This document shows positions 34,682-43,068 of a stretch of DNA of 64,000 bases, in pieces. The notes under the pieces are model-generated. The model was not told the DNA's origin, searched no databases, and saw nothing but the letters and a program-made list of their open reading frames with translations. The DNA comes from Aestuariivivens sediminicola (lineage in GTDB: Bacteria > Bacteroidota > Bacteroidia > Flavobacteriales > Flavobacteriaceae). Numbering within the stretch: the first letter of the stretch is position 1; every line of letters begins with the position of its first letter. The position numbers and the translations under genes were made by a program. The stretch is taken from NCBI RefSeq assembly GCF_022662015.1, contig NZ_JAKMCM010000003.1, positions 310,001 through 374,000 of the forward strand, in the 5' to 3' direction.

Positions 34682-35830
34682 ATGGCACTACAATTTGACA
34701 CGAGATATCCGTCCATAGACGATCTTCGGATCAGGGCAAAAAAGAAGATTCCCAAGTTTGCATTTGAATATTTGGATGGCGGCTGTAATGAAGATGTGAA
34801 CATCAAAAGGAATACGTCGGAGTTAAGAGAAGTTCAGTTAAAACCGACCTACCTTAAAACACATCATGAGTCCTCTTTAAAGACCACATTGTTTGGTATG
34901 ACCTATGATGCACCCTTTGGAATCGCACCTGTGGGGCTTCAGGGATTGATGTGGCCGAATTCGGCTGAAATATTGGCCAAAGCTGCCTTCGAGCACAATA
35001 TACCTTTTATTCTAAGCACCGTCACCACCACCAGTATTGAAAGAGCTGCCGAATTGACGGAGGGTAAGGCCTGGTTTCAGTTATACCATCCCGCCGAGGA
35101 CCGGTTACGGGATGATATCATTAAACGGGCAGAGGTAGCAGGATGTCCGGTTCTGGTGATCCTGTGTGATGTGCCCACCTTTGGATTTCGTCCCAGGGAT
35201 ATTAGAAATGGTTTGGCCATGCCTCCAAAAATGACCTTAAGCAATATCCTTCAGGTATTCGGGCGTCCGCATTGGGCGCTACAAACACTAAAGTATGGAC
35301 AACCGAGTTTTGAAACCTTAAAGCCCTATATGCCCAAGGGCTTGGATCTGAAGCAGCTGGGTAAGTTTATGGACGCCACCTTTAGCGGTCGCTTGTATGA
35401 GGAAAAGATAAAACCCATACGCGATATGTGGAAGGGTAAGCTGGTACTCAAGGGTGTGGCTTCGGAGTACGACACGGAAGAGGCCATACGACTGGGCATA
35501 GATGGGATTATCGTTTCGAATCATGGCGGGCGTCAGTTGGATGCGGGAGAGTCGACCATAAAGCCATTAACTACCATTGCCAGGACCTATGGAGATAAAA
35601 TCGAGGTGATGATGGACAGTGGCCTTCGATCCGGTCCGGATGTGGCCAGGGCCATGGCCAGTGGTGCCAAATTCACATTCATGGGCCGTTCGTTCATGTA
35701 TGGGGTATCGGCCCTTGGAAAACAAGGAGGCGATCATACGATTTCCCTGTTGAAGGCAGAACTGCAGCAAATCATGGAGCAATTGTGTTGTGAAAGGACG
35801 ACCGATTTCCCGAACCATTTAATAAGATAG
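34682..35830 (+). CDS. FMN-dependent alpha-hydroxyacid oxidase/dehydrogenase (LldD-like)
   Basis: This 382-residue TIM-barrel flavoenzyme oxidises L-2-hydroxyacids such as L-lactate or glycolate to keto acids. Seen: FAFEYLDGGCNEDVN near the N terminus, YDAPFGIAPVGLQGLMWP, Lys257, and the catalytic SNHGGRQLD with His281 and Arg284, at the glycolate-oxidase spacing. It lies 72 bases after the second oxidoreductase and may clear lactate formed by sugar breakdown (inference). Base content is high for the window: 33 of 60 are G/C at 35641-35700. Confidence 0.9.
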   Translation: MALQFDTRYPSIDDLRIRAKKKIPKFAFEYLDGGCNEDVNIKRNTSELREVQLKPTYLKTHHESSLKTTLFGMTYDAPFGIAPVGLQGLMWPNSAEILAKAAFEHNIPFILSTVTTTSIERAAELTEGKAWFQLYHPAEDRLRDDIIKRAEVAGCPVLVILCDVPTFGFRPRDIRNGLAMPPKMTLSNILQVFGRPHWALQTLKYGQPSFETLKPYMPKGLDLKQLGKFMDATFSGRLYEEKIKPIRDMWKGKLVLKGVASEYDTEEAIRLGIDGIIVSNHGGRQLDAGESTIKPLTTIARTYGDKIEVMMDSGLRSGPDVARAMASGAKFTFMGRSFMYGVSALGKQGGDHTISLLKAELQQIMEQLCCERTTDFPNHLIR

Positions 35831-35918
35831 CTAAAAGGAAAATAATAATACTATAGCTACCGGATGCATTAGAGCAGAAATCCTAAATCAGTTAAAAGTC
35901 AGGATGCAAAAACATAAA

Positions 35919-35953
35919 AAAAACCTTGCTAAACAATTTTAGCAAGGTTTTTT
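35919..35953. terminator. Strong hairpin terminator after the hydroxyacid oxidase
   Basis: 13-bp stem AAACCTTGCTAAA/TTTAGCAAGGTTT (35921-35933 with 35938-35950), 4-base loop, T-run on the + strand and A-run on the other side. It separates the island from tRNA-Lys. The remainder of 35831-36183 holds only the tRNA and its promoter. Confidence 0.92.
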
Positions 35954-35975
35954 ATAGGCCGTATATTCGTTGTAG

Positions 35976-36048
35976 TGACCGGGCTGGGGCTCGAACCCAG
36001 GACCCTCTCCTTAAAAGGGAGATGCTCTACCAACTGAGCTACCCGGTC
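35976..36048 (-). tRNA. tRNA-Lys (anticodon TTT)
   Basis: Minus strand: acceptor GACCGGG/CCCGGTC plus discriminator A, D arm GCTCAGTTGGTAGAGC, anticodon stem TCTCC/GGAGA around loop CTTTTAA, and T arm CTGGGTTCGAGCCCCAG. The length is 73 nt, no encoded CCA. Confidence 0.97.
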
Positions 36049-36077
36049 TCATGCAGAGACGCTCTGCAATGCGGGTG

Positions 36078-36085
36078 CAAATATA
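36078..36085 (-). promoter_or_regulatory. -7 promoter box for tRNA-Lys
   Basis: TATATTTG (TAnnTTTG) on the minus strand, 29 bases upstream of the mature 5' end. Confidence 0.55.
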
Positions 36086-36183
36086 TAATGTTTAATTAAC
36101 AAAACAATGCTTTTTTAGAATAAATTTTCGTTTTTTTGTACCACTTTAAACGCTACTTTTAATGTACAAATTACGCTGTTGAA

Positions 36184-36705
36184 ATGATTGTTATTTTAAT
36201 TGGATATATGGCATCTGGGAAGTCAACCTTAGGAAAAATATTGGCTGAAAAACTAAAATATGATTTTATTGATTTAGATGACTATATAGAGGGGCAGGAG
36301 AAGCTGTCGGTTAAGGATATTTTTAAGAAAAAAGGTGAACTTTATTTCAGAAAGTCGGAGACACTATACCTGAGCAATATACTGAAAACAAAAAATAACA
36401 TTGTTCTGGCATTAGGGGGAGGTACCCCGTGTTACGGAAATAATATGGATTTAATTTCTGCTACAAGCGGTGTAAAAAGTTTCTATTTGAAGGCCACATT
36501 ACCCCATTTGGTCAATAAGTTGTTTAAGAAGAAGAACAAACGTCCTTTGATTGCCCATCTCGAATCTAAAGAGGAGTTAAGAGATTTTATCGGAAAGCAT
36601 TTATTTGAACGTGCCCCGTATTACGAGCAGGCAGATTTTAGTATTTCAGTTGATCATAAAACGAAAAAGGAGATTGTAAAATCCATACGGTCATTATTAG
36701 TCTAG
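36184..36705 (+). CDS. aroK: Shikimate kinase
   Basis: AroK phosphorylates shikimate at the 3-OH in the aromatic amino-acid pathway. The 173-residue protein has the P-loop GYMASGKST (7-15), FIDLDDYIE with the shikimate-binding Asp, KGELYFRKSE (Arg contact), the GGGTP motif and the lid Arg in KRPLIAH. Its 3' end overlaps the convergent phosphoribosyltransferase gene by 9 bases (36697-36705). Confidence 0.96.
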   Translation: MIVILIGYMASGKSTLGKILAEKLKYDFIDLDDYIEGQEKLSVKDIFKKKGELYFRKSETLYLSNILKTKNNIVLALGGGTPCYGNNMDLISATSGVKSFYLKATLPHLVNKLFKKKNKRPLIAHLESKEELRDFIGKHLFERAPYYEQADFSISVDHKTKKEIVKSIRSLLV

Positions 36706-37200
36706 GTAGGCACCAAAACGTTCTCCTTCCAGAATAACTTGAACGCTCTCATGCAATGATGTCGATAAAGAGATCCCTTTAAAATCAGCCTTTACAGGAT
36801 ATTTCTTATGATTTCTATCAACTAAAACTGCAGTCTTGAATTGTTTCAGGGGAACCTGTAAAAAATGTTTTACGCCATAGATTAAGGTCGCACCTGAATT
36901 TAGAACGTCATCTACAAGAATTAATGATTTATTTATATATTCAGACGGAGGGAGAGAGGTCCTGATTTCAGCTTGTGGTTCCTTTTTATTTACATGTACT
37001 TCACAAAGTGTCGGTTTTATCTCGGAGATCTTTTCCAAAGTCGCTTTTAACTTTTTAGCTAACACAAAACCATTTTTGGCAATACCGGCTATGATGATTT
37101 CATTTTCTTCAATATTGCTTTCATATATTTGATAGGCTATACGTCTAATTTTGTTATTAATATCCTCATGGGTTAAAAATAAATTATTATCAATGTTCAT
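36697..37200 (-). CDS. Phosphoribosyltransferase family protein (PyrR-like)
   Basis: This 167-residue type I PRTase has the PRPP loop LILVDDVLNSGATLIYG (about 93-109) and the downstream VDRNHKKYPVKADFKG segment, which resembles PyrR and hypoxanthine PRTases. It may be uracil PRTase/PyrR-like or a purine salvage enzyme; sequence alone does not decide. It follows the S4-domain gene by 28 bases on the minus strand and overlaps aroK by 9 bases at its end. Confidence 0.85.
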   Translation of the reverse strand: MNIDNNLFLTHEDINNKIRRIAYQIYESNIEENEIIIAGIAKNGFVLAKKLKATLEKISEIKPTLCEVHVNKKEPQAEIRTSLPPSEYINKSLILVDDVLNSGATLIYGVKHFLQVPLKQFKTAVLVDRNHKKYPVKADFKGISLSTSLHESVQVILEGERFGAYLD

Positions 37201-37228
37201 ACGGGTAACTTTAATTTAAAGCATAAAA

Positions 37229-37600
37229 TTACTCATTTTCTAAAGTAAAATCATCAATATCGCGTCTATCTTTTTTAGTGGGACGTCCAATGCCTTTTTT
37301 CCGGTAGTAAGTTTTGGCATAATGCAACAACTCCTGAGCTTCAAACGCTTCCTTAGGCGTGGTGTCGGTTCTGTAAATAGCCACTAACTTGGCAGCAACA
37401 CGACTTGTTGGAATAGCATTAATGGTGAAGGTGTAATTAATTTGGTCCTTTCTGATTTCGATACTGTCCTGCGGATAAACCTCTCTACTCGGTTTTACGA
37501 CATCGTTATTTACACGCACATGACCTTTTTTACAGGCTGTTGTCGCCAGGGACCGGGTCTTGTAATATCTAACGCACCATAAATACTTGTCTATTCGCAT
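37229..37600 (-). CDS. RNA-binding S4 domain protein (HslR/Hsp15-like)
   Basis: The 123-residue protein from ATG 37598-37600 begins MRIDKYLWCVRYYKTRSLAT, the S4 alpha-L fold of Hsp15/HslR. Hsp15 rescues stalled 50S-nascent-chain complexes by binding rRNA and tRNA. The tail is basic then acidic (GRPTKKDRRDIDDFTLENE). The upstream in-frame start at 37639 would add 13 residues that do not fit the family. It is co-directional with the PRTase gene. Confidence 0.88.
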   Translation of the reverse strand: MRIDKYLWCVRYYKTRSLATTACKKGHVRVNNDVVKPSREVYPQDSIEIRKDQINYTFTINAIPTSRVAAKLVAIYRTDTTPKEAFEAQELLHYAKTYYRKKGIGRPTKKDRRDIDDFTLENE

Positions 37601-37681
37601 AACATTTAGTCTAAAAACTACGTTAAGGTTGTTGTGCAAAATTATATTTAAATTGTATCTTGCGCCCCAAAAATAACAATA

Positions 37682-38614
37682 ATGACATTAGAAAGAATAG
37701 GTTTATGTGTTTTAGGTTTATTTCTTGCTGTTTATTCTTGTAAAAAAGATGATGGTGGTGGTGATATAACGCCTGTTGAGCTGAGGGATAGGACGGAGCA
37801 ACAACAAGCAGATAATGACTCACTTCAAAAATACTTAAACGGGCATTATTATAATTCTGAACTGTTGGCAGGACTTACTGATCCAGGCATTGCGGATATT
37901 GTTATTTCTAAATTGGAAGAAGGCCAGACCCTACCGGATGGCCACACCTTACTCATTGATGATGTTGAGATGAAGGATCTCGAATATGCAGATACAGAAT
38001 ACAGATTGTATATTTTAAGATTAAATCAAGGAGGAGGTATGGCGTCGCCAACTTTTGCTGATGGTGTCCGGCTTTCTTACGAAGGATTTTTGTTTGATGG
38101 TAGTATTTTTGACAGTGCAATTAATCCTATAGATTTTGATTTGACCGCACTTATTCCCGGCTGGAGAAAGGTGCTTCCAGATTTTAATGTGGCGGAGTCA
38201 TTTATCGAAATTGGAGATGGTACCGTCGACTATGTGAATACGGGACTGGGTGTCATGTTTTTGCCTTCCGGACTGGCCTATTTTGCGAATGCAACATCTG
38301 GTATACCTGCATATACACCAATTAACTTTAAGTTTGAATTGTTTCAGAAATTTGAGAATGATCACGATGGCGATGGTATACCATCCTATTTGGAGGACTT
38401 AAATGGGGACGGTGAATTTACGGTTAATTTTCAGGATCTGACGGATGATACCGACGATGATACCGATGGTAACTCAGTGCCGGATTATTTTGATAATGAT
38501 GACGATGGTGATGGCATTTTAACGAGAGATGAAGATGCCAACGAGGATGGTAACCTCTTTAATGACGACACCAATAATAACGGAATTCCAAACTATTTGG
38601 ACCCCGAAGATTAA
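37682..38614 (+). CDS. FKBP-like lipoprotein with acidic Ca-binding-like tail
   Basis: This 310-residue lipoprotein (signal ending AVYSC, Cys20) has an FKBP-like peptidyl-prolyl isomerase domain (about 110-225: VRLSYEGFLFDGSIFDS, then VMFLPSGLAYFANATSGIPA). A tail (about 230-310) of Asp-rich repeats follows, like thrombospondin type 3/EF-loop units: DHDGDGIPSYLEDLNGDGE, DNDDDGDGILTRDEDANEDG, NNNGIPNYLD. The tail probably binds calcium (inference). It is probably surface or periplasmic and may assist outer-membrane protein folding. Confidence 0.85.
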   Translation: MTLERIGLCVLGLFLAVYSCKKDDGGGDITPVELRDRTEQQQADNDSLQKYLNGHYYNSELLAGLTDPGIADIVISKLEEGQTLPDGHTLLIDDVEMKDLEYADTEYRLYILRLNQGGGMASPTFADGVRLSYEGFLFDGSIFDSAINPIDFDLTALIPGWRKVLPDFNVAESFIEIGDGTVDYVNTGLGVMFLPSGLAYFANATSGIPAYTPINFKFELFQKFENDHDGDGIPSYLEDLNGDGEFTVNFQDLTDDTDDDTDGNSVPDYFDNDDDGDGILTRDEDANEDGNLFNDDTNNNGIPNYLDPED

Positions 38615-38755
38615 CCATCAGGTAATACCTTAAGCTTAGTTTTTGTCTTTTATCTAATCAAGACATCAATTGTATCTTTTTAAATAGACTGGCTTTAAAC
38701 CCAATTAGAATTTACTATTTTAGTATCTCATATGGTTAGTTAGTTAATCGATAGA

Positions 38756-39346
38756 ATGGATATTCAAAAAGCCCAACCCCTGCTGGATTACATAAACAAG
38801 CATGTATCTCTTACTAAAGAGGAAGAGTCCACCCTGTTATCTCATATTACGTTTAGGAAGTATTTAAAAGGCCAATACATATTGCAACAAGGCGATATTT
38901 GCAGGTATGAATGCTATGTCATTTCCGGATGTACGAAGACTTTTTATTTGGATGATGATGGTCAGGAACACATTATCATGTTTTCCATTGAAGATTGGTG
39001 GGCGGCAGATATGGGGAGTTTTATCGATCAAACACCGGCCGATTTTAATATTCAGTGCTTGGAAAATACAGAACTGGTCATGTTTTCTTATGATACCATT
39101 GAAGACCTTTATATTAAAGTCCCAAAATTAGAACGCTTTTTCAGACGTATCATTGAAAAGGCATTTATTGCTTCCCAAAAGAGAATTGTAAGAAATTTTA
39201 GTTTGACGGCTAAAGAACAATATTTGCATTTCAGACAGCAATATCCTGAAATTGAACAACGTATACCGCAATATATGATTGCATCCTACCTCGGAATCAC
39301 CAAGGAATTTTTGAGTAAAATCAAGAGTCAACTTGCTCTGGAATGA
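38756..39346 (+). CDS. Crp/Fnr family regulator
   Basis: This 196-residue regulator has a cNMP-binding-like barrel (about 25-120: LKGQYILQQGDICRYECYVI, IIMFSIEDWWAADMGSF) and a C-terminal HTH (IPQYMIASYLGITKEFLSKI). It belongs to the short Crp-like group common in Bacteroidota and is unrelated in detail to the one at 16817. yceI follows on the same strand after a terminator. It may respond to redox or nutrient signals, with no ligand evidence. Confidence 0.9.
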   Translation: MDIQKAQPLLDYINKHVSLTKEEESTLLSHITFRKYLKGQYILQQGDICRYECYVISGCTKTFYLDDDGQEHIIMFSIEDWWAADMGSFIDQTPADFNIQCLENTELVMFSYDTIEDLYIKVPKLERFFRRIIEKAFIASQKRIVRNFSLTAKEQYLHFRQQYPEIEQRIPQYMIASYLGITKEFLSKIKSQLALE

Positions 39347-39375
39347 AAAAGTTAAACTAGATTAACTTTTTTTTA
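39346..39375 (+). terminator. Hairpin terminator at the end of the Crp/Fnr gene
   Basis: AAAAGTTAA (39347-39355) pairs with TTAACTTTT (39362-39370), followed by T-run. It begins at the stop codon. Confidence 0.7.
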
Positions 39376-39452
39376 TAAACTACTTCATTTTTTTTTAGGC
39401 TGTTTCATCCGAAATTTGTACCAGAAATTAATTATTAACTAAAAAAAATAAA

Positions 39453-40025
39453 ATGAGAAAGTCAGTTGGAATTACATTAGCATTAATCGCATTTATTGCG
39501 TTTTCCTTTACGGGAATTGATAGAGTGAAAAAAATGGTCAAAACAAATGACAGTGAGGTCATTTGGAAAGGGTATAAAGTAACCGGATCGCATGAAGGTA
39601 CAATAGCATTGGAAACAGGTGAATTAATTATGGAAGAGGATGAACTTGTTGGAGGACGTTTTGTTATCGATATGACATCTATCACCGTTACGGATTTAGA
39701 AGGTGAATACAAAGGTAAATTGGAAGGACACTTAAAGTCAGATGATTTTTTCGGTGTACAGGATCATCCGAAAGCCAGTTTAGTGTTTACCAATGTGGAA
39801 GCATCCAGTAAGAATGCCTACAATGTTACAGGCGATCTAACCATAAAAGGAATTACAAACCCGATCTCATTCACAATGTCTATCTACGGTAACAAAGCCA
39901 CTGCTGCCTTGAAGATTGACAGATCAAAATACAATGTCAGATATGGCTCTACAAGTTTCTTTGACAACTTAAAGGATAAGGCCATTTATGATGAATTCGA
40001 TTTAATAACTGAAATTCAGTTCTAA
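39453..40025 (+). CDS. YceI family periplasmic protein
   Basis: This 190-residue protein has a signal peptide (MRKSVGITLALIAFIAFSFT) and the YceI lipocalin-like barrel, which binds polyprenoid or other hydrophobic ligands. Seen: VIWKGYKVTGSHEGTIALE, GGRFVIDMTSITVTDL, LKSDDFFGVQDHPKASLVFT and IKGITNPISFTMSIYG. It probably sits in the periplasm; the ligand is unknown. It is transcribed alone, with a strong terminator 22 bases after the stop. The preceding Crp-type regulator could control it (inference). Confidence 0.92.
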   Translation: MRKSVGITLALIAFIAFSFTGIDRVKKMVKTNDSEVIWKGYKVTGSHEGTIALETGELIMEEDELVGGRFVIDMTSITVTDLEGEYKGKLEGHLKSDDFFGVQDHPKASLVFTNVEASSKNAYNVTGDLTIKGITNPISFTMSIYGNKATAALKIDRSKYNVRYGSTSFFDNLKDKAIYDEFDLITEIQF

Positions 40026-40046
40026 GCTGGAAAAAGAAAAGTTTTA

Positions 40047-40076
40047 AAGCGTTCAGATATTGAACGCTTTTTTTAT
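40047..40076 (+). terminator. Rho-independent terminator after yceI
   Basis: 10-bp stem AAAGCGTTCA/TGAACGCTTT (40047-40056 with 40062-40071), 5-base loop GATAT, followed by a T-run. Confidence 0.92.
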
Positions 40077-40166
40077 TTATACTGAGTTTACTTGTTAAAC
40101 CCTTCTTAAAAACGATAACTTATACAAAGAGATATGTATTTTTAGGGTCACTAATTCAACGTTGTA

Positions 40167-41252
40167 ATGAAAGGACTTCATCTATTTTTATATACTTTAA
40201 TTTGTACAAATTCAATGCTTTTAGCTCAGGACCTGAGCTTTGAAGAATACAATCCCAAATCAACCTTAGTGGTTCCTGGAAAGGTAATCCATAAGGCAAA
40301 ATTTCCCTTCATTGATATACATGGACATCAATATCGAATGGCAACACAGGATTTAGGACCGGTGGTCGAAGCCATGGATACGCTGAATATGGAAATTATG
40401 GTGAATCTAAGCGGGCGATCAGGAGCGATTTTAAAACAGGCCGTACAGAATATTCAGGATAATTACCCAAATAGATTTGTAGTTTTTGCTAATATCGATT
40501 TTAATGGTGCTGGTGCTGCCGGCTGGATTGATAAGACGGTAAACCAATTAAAGGAAGATGTCAAACAGGGTGCCAGAGGACTTAAGGTGTACAAGAGTTT
40601 AGGCATGTATAATAAAGACGTTGATGGGAAACGCCTGGCTATAGATGATCCGCGATTGGATCCGATCTGGGAAACCTGTGGGAAGCTGGGGATCCCGGTC
40701 TTAATTCATGCAGCCGATCCCAAACCATTTTGGGAAGCATTTGATGCGGATAATGAACGGTGGCTGGAATTGAAAACCCATCCAAGACGAAAACGTAGTG
40801 ATGATAATCCGGCGCCATGGGAACAAATTATAGCCGAGCAACACCGTATGTTTAAAAAGCACCCTGAAACGACCTTCATCAATGCGCATATGGGTTGGTT
40901 TGCCAACGACCTTGGAAGACTTGGACAGTTAATGGATGAGATCCCCAATATGAATGTCGGTATTGCGGCTATAATTGCTGAACTGGGCAGACAGCCAAAG
41001 TTTGCCAGAGCATTTTTTATAAAGTATCAGGACAGGATCTTATTTGGAAAAGATAGCTGGAAGCCGGACGAATTTCCCACCTATTTCAGAGTATTGGAAA
41101 GTGATGATGAATATTTTCCATACCACAAAAAATACCATGCCTTTTGGGCCATGTATGGAATGGATTTACCGGATGAGGTACTGAAGAAAGTATATTATAA
41201 GAATGCACTTCGTATTGTTCCGGGATTGGATAAAAGCAAATTTCCCAAATAA
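40167..41252 (+). CDS. Exported amidohydrolase-family protein
   Basis: This 361-residue protein has a signal peptide (ending LLAQ) and an amidohydrolase-2 (decarboxylase/lactonase-like) TIM barrel. Seen: FPFIDIHGHQ, VLIHAADPKPFWEAF, FINAHMGWFANDL (metal His) and RILFGKDSW (catalytic Asp). The first HxH metal pair is present as HGH. Proteins of this type occur widely in marine Bacteroidota without defined substrates. Convergent with the 41311-41739 gene. Confidence 0.85.
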   Translation: MKGLHLFLYTLICTNSMLLAQDLSFEEYNPKSTLVVPGKVIHKAKFPFIDIHGHQYRMATQDLGPVVEAMDTLNMEIMVNLSGRSGAILKQAVQNIQDNYPNRFVVFANIDFNGAGAAGWIDKTVNQLKEDVKQGARGLKVYKSLGMYNKDVDGKRLAIDDPRLDPIWETCGKLGIPVLIHAADPKPFWEAFDADNERWLELKTHPRRKRSDDNPAPWEQIIAEQHRMFKKHPETTFINAHMGWFANDLGRLGQLMDEIPNMNVGIAAIIAELGRQPKFARAFFIKYQDRILFGKDSWKPDEFPTYFRVLESDDEYFPYHKKYHAFWAMYGMDLPDEVLKKVYYKNALRIVPGLDKSKFPK

Positions 41253-41310
41253 GCTTTAAATGGTAATCGCAGATGCATTAGGAATATTGGTTTACAATAA
41301 AGCGCTACAC

Positions 41311-41739
41311 CTAAAAAGGCAGAATATCTGGTTCTAAGTAGTGCCTTTTAGCCTCCTCAGAGTTGAATATATCCATGGTGTAGTGGCGTGCAATACGTTT
41401 TTTGAAGTCAGATTTCAACTTGGGGAACTCTAAGATAAAATCCCTGAAGGTCTTTGAAGTCGATTTACACATAAAATGATACACCATTTTTACCGCAGCA
41501 ATGGTCAGGGTTGCATTGTATTTATCTTTCTGGCCGAAGAATGCCACATAGCGTTTTAATTGGTCCGTAATATTTTTCTCGGCCTGTTCCGGGCCATAAC
41601 GCTTTAAATGTATCCATGCCAGTCTCAAATGAGCTGTATGTGAAAACAAACTGGGGTCCAGATCGCATTGCGCGAATTGCTTCTCAAATTCCCGGTCTGA
41701 AAGTGCATAGTGTTTTTCCATTTTCTCGTGAAGCAACAT
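41311..41739 (-). CDS. Conserved hypothetical protein
   Basis: This 142-residue, mostly helical, His- and Lys-rich cytoplasmic protein has no signal peptide. Notable text: FSHTAHLRLAWIHLKRYG and the C-terminal RHYTMDIFNSEEAKRHYLEP. I have a weak memory of similar uncharacterised proteins with SHxAHLRLAW. Met7 (ATG 41719-41721) is an alternative start. It starts 5 bases after the Nramp-like gene stop, so it is probably its operon partner. Function not inferred. Confidence 0.7.
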   Translation of the reverse strand: MLLHEKMEKHYALSDREFEKQFAQCDLDPSLFSHTAHLRLAWIHLKRYGPEQAEKNITDQLKRYVAFFGQKDKYNATLTIAAVKMVYHFMCKSTSKTFRDFILEFPKLKSDFKKRIARHYTMDIFNSEEAKRHYLEPDILPF

Positions 41740-41744
41740 TAAAT

Positions 41745-43010
41745 TTAGAGGAACATGACATAAATATAGAACACGGCAAAGCCTGTTAAAAAAACAATAC
41801 CCAGGTAACTTATAAAGGTCATTAATTTACCAGGAATAAAGGATTTGGCGATATATTTATTACTTACCAGTTTAAAATTGGCTATGGCGACGAGTGGCGC
41901 AATTAAAAAGGAAATCGTTGTTGCCAGGTCGATGAGTGTTTTAAATTGTCCCGAAAAGAAGGCATTGATGCTAAACGAACCCAAGGCAAGTAGGACTAAA
42001 GACCAAATATAAACCGTTCTGGAATTCTTAATAGGTTGACTCTTTTTTGCAAAGATGAGGGTTGTAGTGCGTTCCAGGGTTCGGGCATAACCATCAAAAA
42101 GCCCAATGCAGGTACCGAACATTATGGAAAAAGCCGCCGTTCCAATAATAATATAACTCCAGTTGCCCATGGTGGTGGTGTACAGTTTTATGACACTATC
42201 CGCAAAACCGACACTGCCGGTTGGCAATGACCTTCCTGTCCCATAAATGAGATAGGCGCCCAAAGTGACAAAACACACAGAAAGAAACGCAGAGATCCAA
42301 TACCCTAAATTAAAATCAATTAAGGATTCTTTAAGGCTCGGGTGATAATTGGTTGATCTCATTTTTTCAACAGCCCAAAGGCTCACCCAGGTCGACATAT
42401 CCAGGGCCGTTGGCATCCAACCCATCAGGGCGATGATAAACAATAAGCTCGATTCCTCGAAGATGGCCGGAGGGGTGAAGTCGGGGACATGTGTCGCAGG
42501 TCCTTTCAATAAGGTCATAATAAAAACGACTAATGTGGAAACCAGGAGTGTCGTTCCTATGATCTTTATCAGATGGTCCAAAAAATTAAATTTCCCGGAG
42601 AGGAGAAGTCCCACAGTAACAACAAATACCAGAGCCACAGGAAACAACTGAAAATGACTCCAAAGTTCAGAGAGTCCAAAAAGGTTATCCATAAATCCCG
42701 CAGTGACCAAAACAACGGCAGCACTTACAAAGAACATTGAACAAATCGTAATTATAAAATAGAGCCAGATTGCAAATTTCCCAAGTTTTTTATACCCGTC
42801 AATTAAGGTCTCACCGGTGGCACTGGCGTAACGCGCTGCAAATTCAAAAAAAGGAAATTTCAAGACATTGGCGGCAATGATAAATATCAGTAAAGCGAAA
42901 CCGTAATTTGCCCCGGCTCGGGTGCTTTGCACCAAATGGGACACCCCAATTGCGGTACTGGCAAATAAAATTCCAGGCCCAAGTGTTTTTTTTATTTTTT
43001 CCCAATTCAT
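41745..43010 (-). CDS. Divergent Nramp-family transporter
   Basis: This 421-residue protein has eleven or so hydrophobic helices in the Nramp (LeuT) arrangement. The first helix reads GPGILFASTAIGVSHLVQST where manganese transporters have DPGN, and the helix-6 MPH motif is MPT (GWMPTALDMS). Both metal-binding signatures are therefore lost, so it may carry magnesium or another substrate, or an organic solute. It is co-transcribed with the downstream hypothetical gene. Family call is firm; substrate is open. Confidence 0.85.
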   Translation of the reverse strand: MNWEKIKKTLGPGILFASTAIGVSHLVQSTRAGANYGFALLIFIIAANVLKFPFFEFAARYASATGETLIDGYKKLGKFAIWLYFIITICSMFFVSAAVVLVTAGFMDNLFGLSELWSHFQLFPVALVFVVTVGLLLSGKFNFLDHLIKIIGTTLLVSTLVVFIMTLLKGPATHVPDFTPPAIFEESSLLFIIALMGWMPTALDMSTWVSLWAVEKMRSTNYHPSLKESLIDFNLGYWISAFLSVCFVTLGAYLIYGTGRSLPTGSVGFADSVIKLYTTTMGNWSYIIIGTAAFSIMFGTCIGLFDGYARTLERTTTLIFAKKSQPIKNSRTVYIWSLVLLALGSFSINAFFSGQFKTLIDLATTISFLIAPLVAIANFKLVSNKYIAKSFIPGKLMTFISYLGIVFLTGFAVFYIYVMFL

Positions 43011-43068
43011 CGAAACATGAGGTTATGTATTAATTACAGGATACCGGCATTAACAAGTCATCTTTATA

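Noticed and set aside
26462-35830. A full polysaccharide utilisation locus
   Set aside because: No SusC/SusD pair, polysaccharide lyase or glycoside hydrolase of a known CAZy type is seen in the window.
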